From Leifsonia sp040686855 (GTDB taxonomy: Bacteria; Actinomycetota; Actinomycetes; Actinomycetales; Microbacteriaceae), in NCBI RefSeq assembly GCF_040686855.1, contig NZ_JBFBOG010000001.1:124001-188000 (forward strand): a stretch of 64,000 nucleotides of DNA. The letters are read 5' to 3'. Position numbers and translations under genes: made by a program. The notes under the pieces are model-generated. The model did no database searches and was not told where the DNA came from. It was given only the letters and a program-made list of their open reading frames with translations. Of the stretch, positions 9,925-17,179 are shown in pieces (position 1 is the stretch's first letter; every line of letters begins with the position of its first letter).

Positions 9925-11478
9925 ATGGCCACTTCTCGACGCCGCCGGCACGCTCGCCTCCCGTTCCCCGACCGCGCCGAGCGGGTGGACGAGGCCGTCG
10001 CGCGCCGGATCAATGCCCGCACGACGGGGCCCGGGGTCGACGGCTTCTGGCGCGGCCTCACCCGGTTCGCCAACCACGGCAAGCTGTGGTTCGTCGCGGC
10101 GTTCGTCCTGGTCGCGCTGGGGCGCCCGCGTGCGGCCGTGCGCGGTCTCGCCTCCCTGGGTCTCGCGAGCCTGGTCGCGAATCTGGTCGGGAAGCGCCTG
10201 GTCGGGGGCGACCGCCCGGCGCTCACCACCATCCCGATCGCCCGCAGGCTGGACCGCTCCCCGACGTCGCCGTCGTTCCCCTCCGGTCACACGGCGAGCG
10301 CCGCCGCATTCGCCACCGGAGCCGGCTTGGAGTGGCCCGCCGCCGGCGCCGTCCTCGCGCCCGTCGCGGCCGGGGTCGGATACTCGCGGCTGCACACGGG
10401 CGCGCACTGGTTCTCGGATGTCGCGGGCGGCGCGGCGATCGGCGTCGGCGCGGCCGTCGCCGTGAAGGCGGCCGCGGGGCTGGCCCGACCGGTCGTCGAC
10501 CGTCGGGACCCGCCGACCGCCGAGACCGTCGACCTGCCCGCCACGACGACCGGCGCCGGCGTCTTCATCGTCGCCAATCCCGGCTCCGGCCGGGGACTCG
10601 GACGCCCCGCGCCGGGGCCGCTCCTGCGCTCGGCTCTGCCCGAGGCGGAGGTGCACGAGCTCTCCGAGCACGAGGACGTCGCGCAGGTCATCGCCGACCG
10701 GCTGGCTGCCGCCGACCCGCCGCAGGCCCTCGGCGTCTGGGGCGGCGACGGCACGGTCGCCACCGTGGCGGACGCCGCGCGCGCAGCCGACCTGCCCCTC
10801 CTCGTCCTCCCCGGCGGTACCTTCAACCACTTCGCCCGCGCCGTACTCGTCGACTCCGTAGACCAGGCTCTCGCAGCGCTGGCCGACGGCTGCGGCCGGG
10901 AGGTGGATGTGGCCGAGCTGGAGTTCGGCGACGGCACCACCCGCACGGTCCTCAACACCGCGTCCGTCGGCCTCTACCCGGCGTTCGTGGAAGAGCGGGA
11001 GCGGCACGAGAAGCGCCTCGGCAAGCCGATCGCCGCCCTGATCTCGGCCATCCGCACCGTCCGCCGCAGCGAGCCGCTGGAGGTGGAGATCGACGGACGA
11101 GCCCGTCAGGTCTGGTCCGTGTTCGTCGGCGTCGACCGGTACTACCCGCCGTCGGTCGCGCCGATCGAGCGTCGTCGGCTGGACGACCGCGTGCTTGACG
11201 TGCGCATCCTCGCCGCCGGAGGCAAGCCGCGGACGCGCGGCGCCCTGGCCCTGGCGTTCGGCGGCCGCACGGACGCGCTGGCCGCGCGCCTCCCGTTCCT
11301 TCAGGGGCCTCCGGCCCTCGAGGCCCGCACGGCCGAGGCGATCGAGATCGCGGCCGACGGCGACGATCCGGGCTACGCCCACGACGGGGAGGCGTCCACC
11401 AGCACGCCCGGAGACCCGAAGCGGCTGCGCCTGCGCGTCGTGCCGCGGGGTCTGCGCGTGTACGCGCCGCGGGAGTGA
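9925..11478 (+). CDS. Bifunctional PAP2 phosphatase / diacylglycerol kinase-family protein
   Basis: 517 residues, two catalytic domains. Residues about 45-185 are a PAP2 lipid phosphatase with the three motifs KRLVGGDRP (90-98), PSGH (119-122) and SRLHTGAHW (154-162), and with hydrophobic segments between them. Residues about 212-515 are a DAGK/lipid kinase catalytic domain with VANPGSGRG (216-224), GGDGT (273-277) and LPGGTFNHFAR (295-305). The pair could interconvert a phospholipid and its dephosphorylated form, for example phosphatidic acid and diacylglycerol, or act on undecaprenyl-type lipids; the natural substrate is not known. This fusion is seen in several Actinobacteria. Monocistronic, convergent with the citrate synthase gene (1 base between stops). 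Confidence 0.88.
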   Translation: MATSRRRRHARLPFPDRAERVDEAVARRINARTTGPGVDGFWRGLTRFANHGKLWFVAAFVLVALGRPRAAVRGLASLGLASLVANLVGKRLVGGDRPALTTIPIARRLDRSPTSPSFPSGHTASAAAFATGAGLEWPAAGAVLAPVAAGVGYSRLHTGAHWFSDVAGGAAIGVGAAVAVKAAAGLARPVVDRRDPPTAETVDLPATTTGAGVFIVANPGSGRGLGRPAPGPLLRSALPEAEVHELSEHEDVAQVIADRLAAADPPQALGVWGGDGTVATVADAARAADLPLLVLPGGTFNHFARAVLVDSVDQALAALADGCGREVDVAELEFGDGTTRTVLNTASVGLYPAFVEERERHEKRLGKPIAALISAIRTVRRSEPLEVEIDGRARQVWSVFVGVDRYYPPSVAPIERRRLDDRVLDVRILAAGGKPRTRGALALAFGGRTDALAARLPFLQGPPALEARTAEAIEIAADGDDPGYAHDGEASTSTPGDPKRLRLRVVPRGLRVYAPRE

Positions 11479-11479
11479 G

Positions 11480-12646
11480 TCAGGCCGGGACGCGCGCGGG
11501 CAGCGGTTCCGGCGCCGCAGGACCGACGTAGCGTGACGAGGGGCGCAGGATCTTGCCGTCGGCGGCCTGCTCCAGGATGTGCGCGGTCCAGCCGACGACC
11601 CGCGCCGCGGCGAACGTCGGCGTGAACATCTCGCGCGGGATGCCGCAGAGCTCCATCACGACACCGGCGTAGAACTCCACGTTCGTGTGCAGCTCGCGTC
11701 CCGGCTTCAACTCCGCGAGCAGTTCCTGGACGCGGCGCTCCACCTGGACGGCGAACTCGACCCGCGGACCGCCGAAACCCTGGGCGAACTCCCGCAGCAT
11801 CCGCGAGCGGGGATCCTCCGTGCGGTAGACCGCGTGCCCGAAGCCCATGACCCGGCCGCCTTCGGCCAGCGTGCGGCGCACCCACTCGTCGGTGCGGTCG
11901 GGCGTGCCGATCTCGTCGAGCGTGTCGAGCGCGCGGCTCGGCGCGCCGCCGTGCAGCGGTCCGGAGAGGGCGCCGAGGGCGCCGCCGACGGCCGACGCGA
12001 GATCCGCTCCCGTCGACGCGATGACCCGTGCGGTGAACGTGGACGCGTTGAAGCCGTGGTCGATCGCCGCGGTCATGTACGCGCTCAGGGCGCGCTCCTC
12101 CTGCTGCGTCGGGACGCGGCCGGTGACGAGGTACAGGTAGCCGGCGACGTGGCCGAGGTCGTCGCGGGGCGCGAGCGGTTCCCGGCCGGCCGCGAGCGCG
12201 TGGAGCGAGGCGAGGAGCACCGGCGTGACGGCCGCGGCGCGGATCGCGTCGCGCATCCGTTCGTCGGAGTCCTCGTCATACAGCGGCCGGACGCGATCCG
12301 CGGCGGCGACGGCGGCGAGCGCCATCCGGAGTCCGGCGAGGGCGTCGCCGTCCGCCGTCAGGCGCGCGATGGCCGGGAGCAGGGCACGCACATCGTCCGG
12401 GAGGGCGCGGGAGGCGGCGATCCGGGCGCGGAACGCGTCCGACTCGGCCGGGTCGGGCAGCGCGCCGAACAGCAGGAGGTACCAGGCCTCCTCGAACGTC
12501 CGCTCGCGCGCGATGTCCACCGCCGAGTACTGGCGGTAGTGGTAGAAGCCCTCGTGGCCGCGCACGTCGCCGAGTTCGGTGCGCGCCGCCACCACGTTCG
12601 TGAGTCCGCGCGGGACGTCGATGAGGGTGTCGTCCATCCTGTCCAT
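11480..12646 (-). CDS. Citrate synthase, CitA (citrate synthase 2) type
   Basis: 388 residues from ATG 12646, or 385 from ATG 12637. Visible signatures are GPLHGGAPS (first catalytic His), GFGHAVYRTEDPRS (second His) and HTNVEFYAGVVM, followed by MFTPTFAAARVVGWTAHILEQ and a C-terminal RPSSRYVGP. In most citrate synthases the third catalytic residue is Asp in an N-V-D-F/W-Y motif; here it is Glu, as I recall for the mycobacterial CitA group. It condenses acetyl-CoA (or propionyl-CoA) with oxaloacetate. The gene is divergent from an HTH-citrate synthase fusion, with palindromes in the short shared control region. Confidence 0.86.
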   Translation of the reverse strand: MDRMDDTLIDVPRGLTNVVAARTELGDVRGHEGFYHYRQYSAVDIARERTFEEAWYLLLFGALPDPAESDAFRARIAASRALPDDVRALLPAIARLTADGDALAGLRMALAAVAAADRVRPLYDEDSDERMRDAIRAAAVTPVLLASLHALAAGREPLAPRDDLGHVAGYLYLVTGRVPTQQEERALSAYMTAAIDHGFNASTFTARVIASTGADLASAVGGALGALSGPLHGGAPSRALDTLDEIGTPDRTDEWVRRTLAEGGRVMGFGHAVYRTEDPRSRMLREFAQGFGGPRVEFAVQVERRVQELLAELKPGRELHTNVEFYAGVVMELCGIPREMFTPTFAAARVVGWTAHILEQAADGKILRPSSRYVGPAAPEPLPARVPA

Positions 12647-12656
12647 ACCGGTATGG
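12643..12656. promoter_or_regulatory. 14-bp perfect palindrome over the divergent starts
   Basis: CCATACCGGTATGG is fully self-complementary and contains the ATG of the citrate synthase on the minus strand (12646) and an ATG in frame with the HTH fusion gene on the plus strand (12653). Binding of a dimeric regulator here would affect both genes. Confidence 0.5.
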
Positions 12657-12682
12657 TGAACTGGATTCATCGCCTCGTCAAC

Positions 12683-12697
12683 GTTGATCGGATCAAC
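12683..12697. promoter_or_regulatory. Inverted repeat abutting the start of the HTH-citrate synthase gene
   Basis: GTTGATC-G-GATCAAC: perfect 7-bp arms with a 1-base centre, ending directly before ATG 12698. It is a candidate operator for the HTH domain encoded by the adjacent gene, which would make the circuit autoregulatory. Confidence 0.5.
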
Positions 12698-13918
12698 ATG
12701 GATGCGCTCCCCCGCCTCACCGCGGAGCAGACCGCCGAACGCCTCGGCGTCAAGCTCGAGACCCTGTACGCCTACGTCGCGCGCGGGCGCCTGCAACGGC
12801 AACGGACGGCCGAAGGATCGACCTTCGACCCGCTCGAGGTCGAACGCTTCGCCGCGACCCGGCGACGGCGGCCTCCGGCGCCGGGGCACTCCGAGGGCCG
12901 ACCGCTCATGGTGATCGAGACGCGCTTCGCGCTCATCGAGGACGGCGAGCTGTTCTACCGGGGCCGGCCCGTGTCGGAACTCGCGACCGAGCCGTTCGAG
13001 ACAGTCGCGCGGTGGGCGCTCACCGGGCGGTGGGATGCGGCGGCGCACTTCTCGCACGGCGCGGGACTCGAGGCGGCGCGGGCGGCGTCCGCGGCACTCC
13101 CCGCGTCGGCGGGAGACCGCGACCGGCAGCTGGTGGCCGTCGCGGCACTGGCGGCGGCCGACCCGCTGCGCGCGTCGGTCGATCCTGGAATCGTCGCCAG
13201 CGCCGCCGAGCGGCTGGTGGCGGGGATGGTGGACGTGCTCCCCGTGCGTGGTGCGGAGCCGGAGCTCCCATCCGTCCGAGACGGCTCGCCGCTCGCCCAC
13301 CGCCTCCACCGCCGTCTCGTCGCGACCGAGCCGGACCCGTCCGACACCGCTCTGCTCGACGCGGCCCTCGTCCTCCTCCTCGACCACGACATCGCGATCT
13401 CGACGCTGGCCGCTCGCGCCGCCGCGTCGGCCCGCGCCACGCCCTACGGCGTCGTCGTCGCGGGGCTGGGCGCCCTCGACTCCCCGCTGCACGGGAACGC
13501 CAGCCGTGCTGCCCATCGGCTGCTCGCACGGGTGGTCGCCGGCGAGGACGCCGCGCGCGCGGTGGCGGACACCGTCCTCACCGCGCATGGACCGGTCCCG
13601 GGATTCGGACAGCCGCTCTACCCGGAGGGCGACCCGCGGGCGCGCATCCTGCTCGGCATGCTCGCCGCCGATCCGCGCCATGCCCGGGTCGCCGAGGCCG
13701 TCGACACGGTGGCGACGGTGATGCGGGACCGCACCGGCGCGCACCCCAACGTCGACCTCGCGCTGGGCGCGCTCACGGTCGCGTGCGCCATGCGCGACGA
13801 CGCCGGCGAGGTGCTGTTCGCCACGGCCCGCACGGTCGGCTGGCTGGTCCACGCCCTCGACGAGTACGCCCAGCCGCCGCTGCGGCTGCGTCCCGTCGGC
13901 CGCTACGTCGGCGACTGA
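12698..13918 (+). CDS. HTH domain fused to a citrate synthase-like domain
   Basis: 406 residues from ATG 12698 (an ATG at 12653 would add 15). Residues 6-52 form an excisionase/MerR-like winged HTH: RLTAEQTAERLGVKLETLYA then RGRLQRQR and FDPLEVERFA. From about 70 to the end is a citrate synthase fold: SPLHGNASRA with His265, GFGQPLYPEGDPRA and HPNVDLALGAL with Asp353, then TARTVGWLVHALDE and a final RPVGRYVGD. Residue 305, where the family has a catalytic His, is Gln, so normal citrate synthase activity is doubtful. A regulatory role, perhaps sensing oxaloacetate or CoA esters and controlling the divergent citrate synthase gene, is inferred. Confidence 0.85.
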   Translation: MDALPRLTAEQTAERLGVKLETLYAYVARGRLQRQRTAEGSTFDPLEVERFAATRRRRPPAPGHSEGRPLMVIETRFALIEDGELFYRGRPVSELATEPFETVARWALTGRWDAAAHFSHGAGLEAARAASAALPASAGDRDRQLVAVAALAAADPLRASVDPGIVASAAERLVAGMVDVLPVRGAEPELPSVRDGSPLAHRLHRRLVATEPDPSDTALLDAALVLLLDHDIAISTLAARAAASARATPYGVVVAGLGALDSPLHGNASRAAHRLLARVVAGEDAARAVADTVLTAHGPVPGFGQPLYPEGDPRARILLGMLAADPRHARVAEAVDTVATVMRDRTGAHPNVDLALGALTVACAMRDDAGEVLFATARTVGWLVHALDEYAQPPLRLRPVGRYVGD

Positions 13919-13939
13919 CACCGCGCTCATCCCCGTGAT

Positions 13940-13988
13940 GGGACGCAACACGCCGTTATGCGCGGCGCGTAACGGCGTGTTGCGTCCC
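13940..13988. repeat. Long palindromic repeat, GGGACGCAACACGCCGT type, copy 1
   Basis: Perfect 19-bp arms (13940-13958 and 13970-13988) that extend inward to about 23 bp around a 3-base loop, allowing one G-U pair. It lies between the convergent ends of the HTH-citrate synthase gene (13918) and metI (14003). The same core AACACGCCG...CGGCGTGTT recurs three times at 57842-58060. It can act as a two-way terminator, but the shared sequence points to a repeat family. Confidence 0.85.
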
Positions 13989-14002
13989 CTGGATGGAGTG
14001 CT

Positions 14003-14662
14003 TCAGCGGCGCAGCGCCTTGCGCGCCAGCCAGTTGCCGAGGAACTGCGCGGCCTGCACCAGGATCACGATGGTGATGACCGCGATCCAGGTGACGGCCC
14101 AGTTGTACCGCTGGTAGCCGTAGGAGATCGCGAAGTCGCCCAGGCCGCCGCCGCCGATGCTGCCCGCGATCGCGGACAGGTCGACGATCGCCACGAAGAT
14201 GAACGTGTAGCCCAGGATGAGGGGGCCCAGCGCCTCCGGGATCAGCAGGGTCGTGATGATCCGCCACGGGCTCGACCCCATGGCGCGGGCCGCCTCGATG
14301 ACGCCCGGCTCGATGGTGACGAGGTTCTGCTCCACGATCCGCGAGATGCCGAACGTCGCCGCGATCGTCATCGGGAAGATCGCCGCCGGCGTGCCGAGGA
14401 ACGTCCCGAGCACCAGCTGCGTGAGCGGCGCGATCGCCGTCATGAAGATGATGAACGGGATGGGACGGATGAAGTTCACGAGCACGTTGAGGACCGTGAA
14501 CAGCGTGCGGTTCTCCAGCAGCCCGCCGCGACGGGTCGTGTAGAGCAGCACGCCGAGCGCGAGACCCAGGATGCCGCCGAGCACGAGCGTCGCCACCACC
14601 ATCCACAGGGTCTGGCCGATGGACTGCAGATACACCGGCCACAGGGTCGACCAGTCGCTCAT
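14003..14662 (-). CDS. metI: Methionine ABC transporter permease
   Basis: 219 residues starting MSDWSTLWPVYLQSIGQTLW. Five or so membrane segments typical of MetI are present. The coupling-helix region EPGVIEAARAMGSSPWRIIT corresponds to the EAA motif that contacts the ATPase, and NFIRPIPFIIFMTAIAP is the conserved MetI segment after the first helices. It forms the channel for L- or D-methionine uptake with MetN and MetQ. The ATG overlaps the metN stop (ATGA), so the two are translationally coupled. Gene order metQ-metN-metI is transcribed leftward and ends at the palindrome 13940-13988. Confidence 0.93.
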   Translation of the reverse strand: MSDWSTLWPVYLQSIGQTLWMVVATLVLGGILGLALGVLLYTTRRGGLLENRTLFTVLNVLVNFIRPIPFIIFMTAIAPLTQLVLGTFLGTPAAIFPMTIAATFGISRIVEQNLVTIEPGVIEAARAMGSSPWRIITTLLIPEALGPLILGYTFIFVAIVDLSAIAGSIGGGGLGDFAISYGYQRYNWAVTWIAVITIVILVQAAQFLGNWLARKALRR

Positions 14663-15720
14663 GCGGCCACCTCCTCGACCTCGGTGACCGTCCGGAGCTC
14701 GGCGATCAGCGCATCCACGTTCGCGGGCTCGCCCAGCAGTTCGAGGGTGAGGCTGCCGAACGAGCGGCCCTGCAGCGCCGAGATGCCGCCGTAGACGATC
14801 TCGAACCGGACGTCGTGCCGTCCGACGGCATCCGACAGCACCGACCCGAGCCGGCCGTCGTCGTGGATGCGCGCCGAGACGATGCGACCAGCGTGCTTGC
14901 CGCGCAGGCGCTCGATGTCCGCCTCGCCCGGCTGGTTGCGCAGCACGGTGCCGACGAACCGCTGAGCCGTCGGGGTCTGCGGGTCGGAGAACACCTCGAA
15001 GACGCTGCCCTGCTCGATCACCCGGCCGGCATCGAGCACGGCGACACGGTCGGCGATCGAGCGCACGACCTCCATCTCGTGGGTGATGACGACGATGGTT
15101 ACTCCGAGCTCCCGGTTGACCCGCTTCAGCAGGGCGAGCACGTCGGAGGTGGTCTCCGGGTCGAGCGCGCTGGTCGCCTCGTCGGCGAGCAGGATGTCGG
15201 GGTTCGTCGCGAGCGCGCGGGCGATGCCGACACGCTGCTTCTGGCCGCCCGAGAGCTGGTCGGGGTAGCTCCACGCCTTGTCGGTCAGGCCGACGAAGGC
15301 GAGCAGTTCGGCGACGCGCTGCTTACGCTTCTCCTTCGGCCAGCCCGCGACCTTCAGCGGGTACGCGACGTTGCCGAAGACCGTCCGCGAGCGGAACAGG
15401 TTGAACTGCTGGAAGATCATCCCGATCCCGGCGCGGACGCCGCGCAGCTCCTTCTCCTTGAGCGTGGTGAGGTCGCGTCCCTCGACGATGACCGAGCCCG
15501 ACGTCGGGTGTTCGAGCGCGTTGATGAGCCGCACCAGCGTGCTCTTGCCCGCGCCCGAATAGCCGATGATGCCGAAGATCTCGCCGCGCCCGATGCTCAG
15601 GTCGAGGTCGTCGACGGCCGGAACCGCGGCGTCACCCGAGCCGAAGCTCTTGGTGACGCCGCGGAACTCGATGATCGGAGCCGCGCCAGTGCTTCCGGTG
15701 GGCACAGGGCGATCCGCCAC
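14659..15720 (-). CDS. metN: Methionine ABC transporter ATP-binding protein
   Basis: 353 residues from GTG 15720. Walker A GYSGAGKST (about 53-61), Q-loop FQQFNLF, ABC signature LSGGQKQR, Walker B ILLADEATSALD and the switch His in VVITHEME are all intact. The C-terminal 80 or so residues (from about GKHAGRIVSARI) form the NIL/ACT-like domain that in MetN binds methionine and inhibits transport when the cell is replete. The GTG shares one base with the metQ stop (TAGTG), and the stop overlaps metI (ATGA). Confidence 0.95.
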   Translation of the reverse strand: MADRPVPTGSTGAAPIIEFRGVTKSFGSGDAAVPAVDDLDLSIGRGEIFGIIGYSGAGKSTLVRLINALEHPTSGSVIVEGRDLTTLKEKELRGVRAGIGMIFQQFNLFRSRTVFGNVAYPLKVAGWPKEKRKQRVAELLAFVGLTDKAWSYPDQLSGGQKQRVGIARALATNPDILLADEATSALDPETTSDVLALLKRVNRELGVTIVVITHEMEVVRSIADRVAVLDAGRVIEQGSVFEVFSDPQTPTAQRFVGTVLRNQPGEADIERLRGKHAGRIVSARIHDDGRLGSVLSDAVGRHDVRFEIVYGGISALQGRSFGSLTLELLGEPANVDALIAELRTVTEVEEVAA

Positions 15721-16667
15721 TACTGCGCCGCCTGGATGGTCTTCTTCAGACCGTCGAGGATGCCGATCAGGTCGGACTCGTCGCGCTTCACGATGACCGC
15801 GGTGTTCTTCGACTCCGCGAGCACCGCGTCCGTCACAGCCTTGGTGTGGTAGAGCTCGGCGACCTTCAGGTAGGTCTTGTTGTCCTTGTCCTGCTCACGG
15901 GCGACGAAGGCGTTGATGTACGGCTCAGCGGTCTCCGACTTCGGGTCGTCCTGGAACAGAGCCGACTTCGGGTCGATGCCCGCGGTGAGCGCGAAGTTGT
16001 TGTTGATGATCGCACCGTCGGCGGAGCTGAGCGCCGGAGCGGTCTGTGCCGCGTCCACCGGGATGACGGTGACCCTGGAGGCCGAGGCGTCGATGTCGGC
16101 CGGGGTCGCGAGCGTGCTGCCGCCGTTCTTCAGCTTCAGCAGGCCGGCCTTCTGGAGCACGAGGAGCGCACGCGCCTGGTTGGTCGCGTCGTTCGGGATC
16201 GCGATCTTGCCGCCCTGGGGGATGTCCTCGAGGCTCTTGTGCTTGGTGGAGTACAGCGGCAGCGGGACGACGAGGGTGGCGCCGATCGGGACCAGGTTCT
16301 GCTTCGCCGACACGTCGTAGTTGGCGAGGAACTGCAGGTGCTGGAACAGGTTCAGATCGAGCTGGCCGTCCGCGAGCGCCGGGTTGGCCTGCGTGTAGTC
16401 GCGGAAGTTGACGGTCTGGATGTCGATGCCCTCCTTCGCCGCCTCCTTCTTCAGCACGGCCCAGTACGGGGAGGACGCCTCGGTCGTGCCGATCTTCACG
16501 GTGACGGACTTCGCGGTCGCGGCGCCCGATCCCGTCAGGTTCACGACGACGAGCACGACGGCGACGATGACCGCGACGACGGCGATGCCGATGCCGACGA
16601 ACCAGCCGGTGCGTGACCGCTTCGGCTTCTCCGGCAGCGCGGGGGTGGGAGGGGTGGCGTCGGACAT
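15720..16667 (-). CDS. metQ: Methionine-binding protein, NlpA/MetQ family, membrane-anchored form
   Basis: 315 residues from ATG 16667 with GAGAGG about 8 bases upstream. The N-terminus is Pro- and Lys-rich, then a hydrophobic helix at about 22-44 (GIGIAVVAVIVAVVLVVVNL). There is no lipobox cysteine, so it is probably held by an uncleaved anchor rather than as a lipoprotein. The binding domain has KIGTTEASSPYWAVLKKEA, NPALADGQLDLNLFQHLQFL, KIAIPNDATNQARALLVLQ and NNNFALTAGIDP, all usual for MetQ. It delivers methionine to MetNI. An open frame continues upstream to 16883 but does not match the family. Confidence 0.88.
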   Translation of the reverse strand: MSDATPPTPALPEKPKRSRTGWFVGIGIAVVAVIVAVVLVVVNLTGSGAATAKSVTVKIGTTEASSPYWAVLKKEAAKEGIDIQTVNFRDYTQANPALADGQLDLNLFQHLQFLANYDVSAKQNLVPIGATLVVPLPLYSTKHKSLEDIPQGGKIAIPNDATNQARALLVLQKAGLLKLKNGGSTLATPADIDASASRVTVIPVDAAQTAPALSSADGAIINNNFALTAGIDPKSALFQDDPKSETAEPYINAFVAREQDKDNKTYLKVAELYHTKAVTDAVLAESKNTAVIVKRDESDLIGILDGLKKTIQAAQ

Positions 16668-16812
16668 GGCTGTGCCTCTCGTGAAGGTGTGATGTGATTT
16701 CGCCGGCGGACGGTTGGCGGCTGATTCGAGCCTCCCCCGCCTCCCGGATCCGGTCAAAACGTCTTTCGAAATGTGACGCCCCGGTGTTCGTCGTGCGTTC
16801 ATGACGCGGCCC

Positions 16813-16841
16813 TTACCCTCGCGGTGGGCCACGCGTAGTGT
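16813..16841 (+). promoter_or_regulatory. Candidate promoter of the repeat-peptide/oxygenase operon
   Basis: TTACCC (16813-16818), 17-base spacer, TAGTGT (16836-16841). The predicted start near 16848 leaves a leader of about 65 bases before ATG 16913. The leader has three GGGAC-containing repeats between 16861 and 16900. Confidence 0.4.
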
Positions 16842-16912
16842 GAGCCGGGTCGGCGTGCTCCACGGGACGTGCTTCCGGGACACGCACGAACACGGGACGG
16901 ACGGGAGACGGA

Positions 16913-17179
16913 ATGAGCGACATCAACGACGACGACATCACCACCGACGCGGCGGGCTCCGGCGAGGGCCCCGCGGACGGCGGCGCCAACGCGGGCGGCC
17001 ACGACGGCGGAGCCGACGGGTCCGCGGGCGGCTCGGGCGAAGGCCCCGCCGACGGCGGCGCCAACGCGGGCGGCCACGACGGCGGAGCCGACGGGTCCGC
17101 GGGCGGCTCGGGCGAAGGCCCAGCCGACGGCGGCGCCAACCCCGGCGGCCACGACGGCGGAGCCGACGGGTCCGCTTGA
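16913..17179 (+). CDS. Gly/Asp-rich tandem-repeat peptide
   Basis: 88 residues starting MSDINDDDITTDAA, then three 25-residue repeats of the form GSGEGPADGGANAGGHDGGA plus DGSAG. Each repeat carries one His, one Asn, three or four Asp/Glu and no hydrophobic residues, so the peptide is probably acidic, soluble and unstructured. The start has GGGAG about 8 bases upstream, and codon third positions are almost all G or C as in neighbouring genes. The TGA overlaps the ATG of the oxygenase gene (TGATG), so translation is coupled. I do not recognise the family. It may be a substrate or scaffold for the oxygenase; alternatively the repeat region could be a non-conserved short frame. Confidence 0.6.
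   Translation: MSDINDDDITTDAAGSGEGPADGGANAGGHDGGADGSAGGSGEGPADGGANAGGHDGGADGSAGGSGEGPADGGANPGGHDGGADGSA
16955..17176 (+). repeat. 75-bp tandem repeat, three units
   Basis: Units at 16955-17029, 17030-17104 and 17105-17176 (the last 72 bp). They are in frame (25 codons each) and nearly identical, differing by a few silent changes and one Ala-to-Pro change in unit 3. Such arrays vary in copy number by slippage or recombination. Confidence 0.92.

Noticed and set aside
11480..13951. An 823-codon minus-strand frame joining the citrate synthase to sequence antisense to the HTH fusion
   Set aside because: Only the part after 12646 matches a protein family. The upstream part is open because of high GC and opposes a real gene.
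16668..16800. SAM riboswitch upstream of metQNI
   Set aside because: No conserved SAM riboswitch core is visible in the region.
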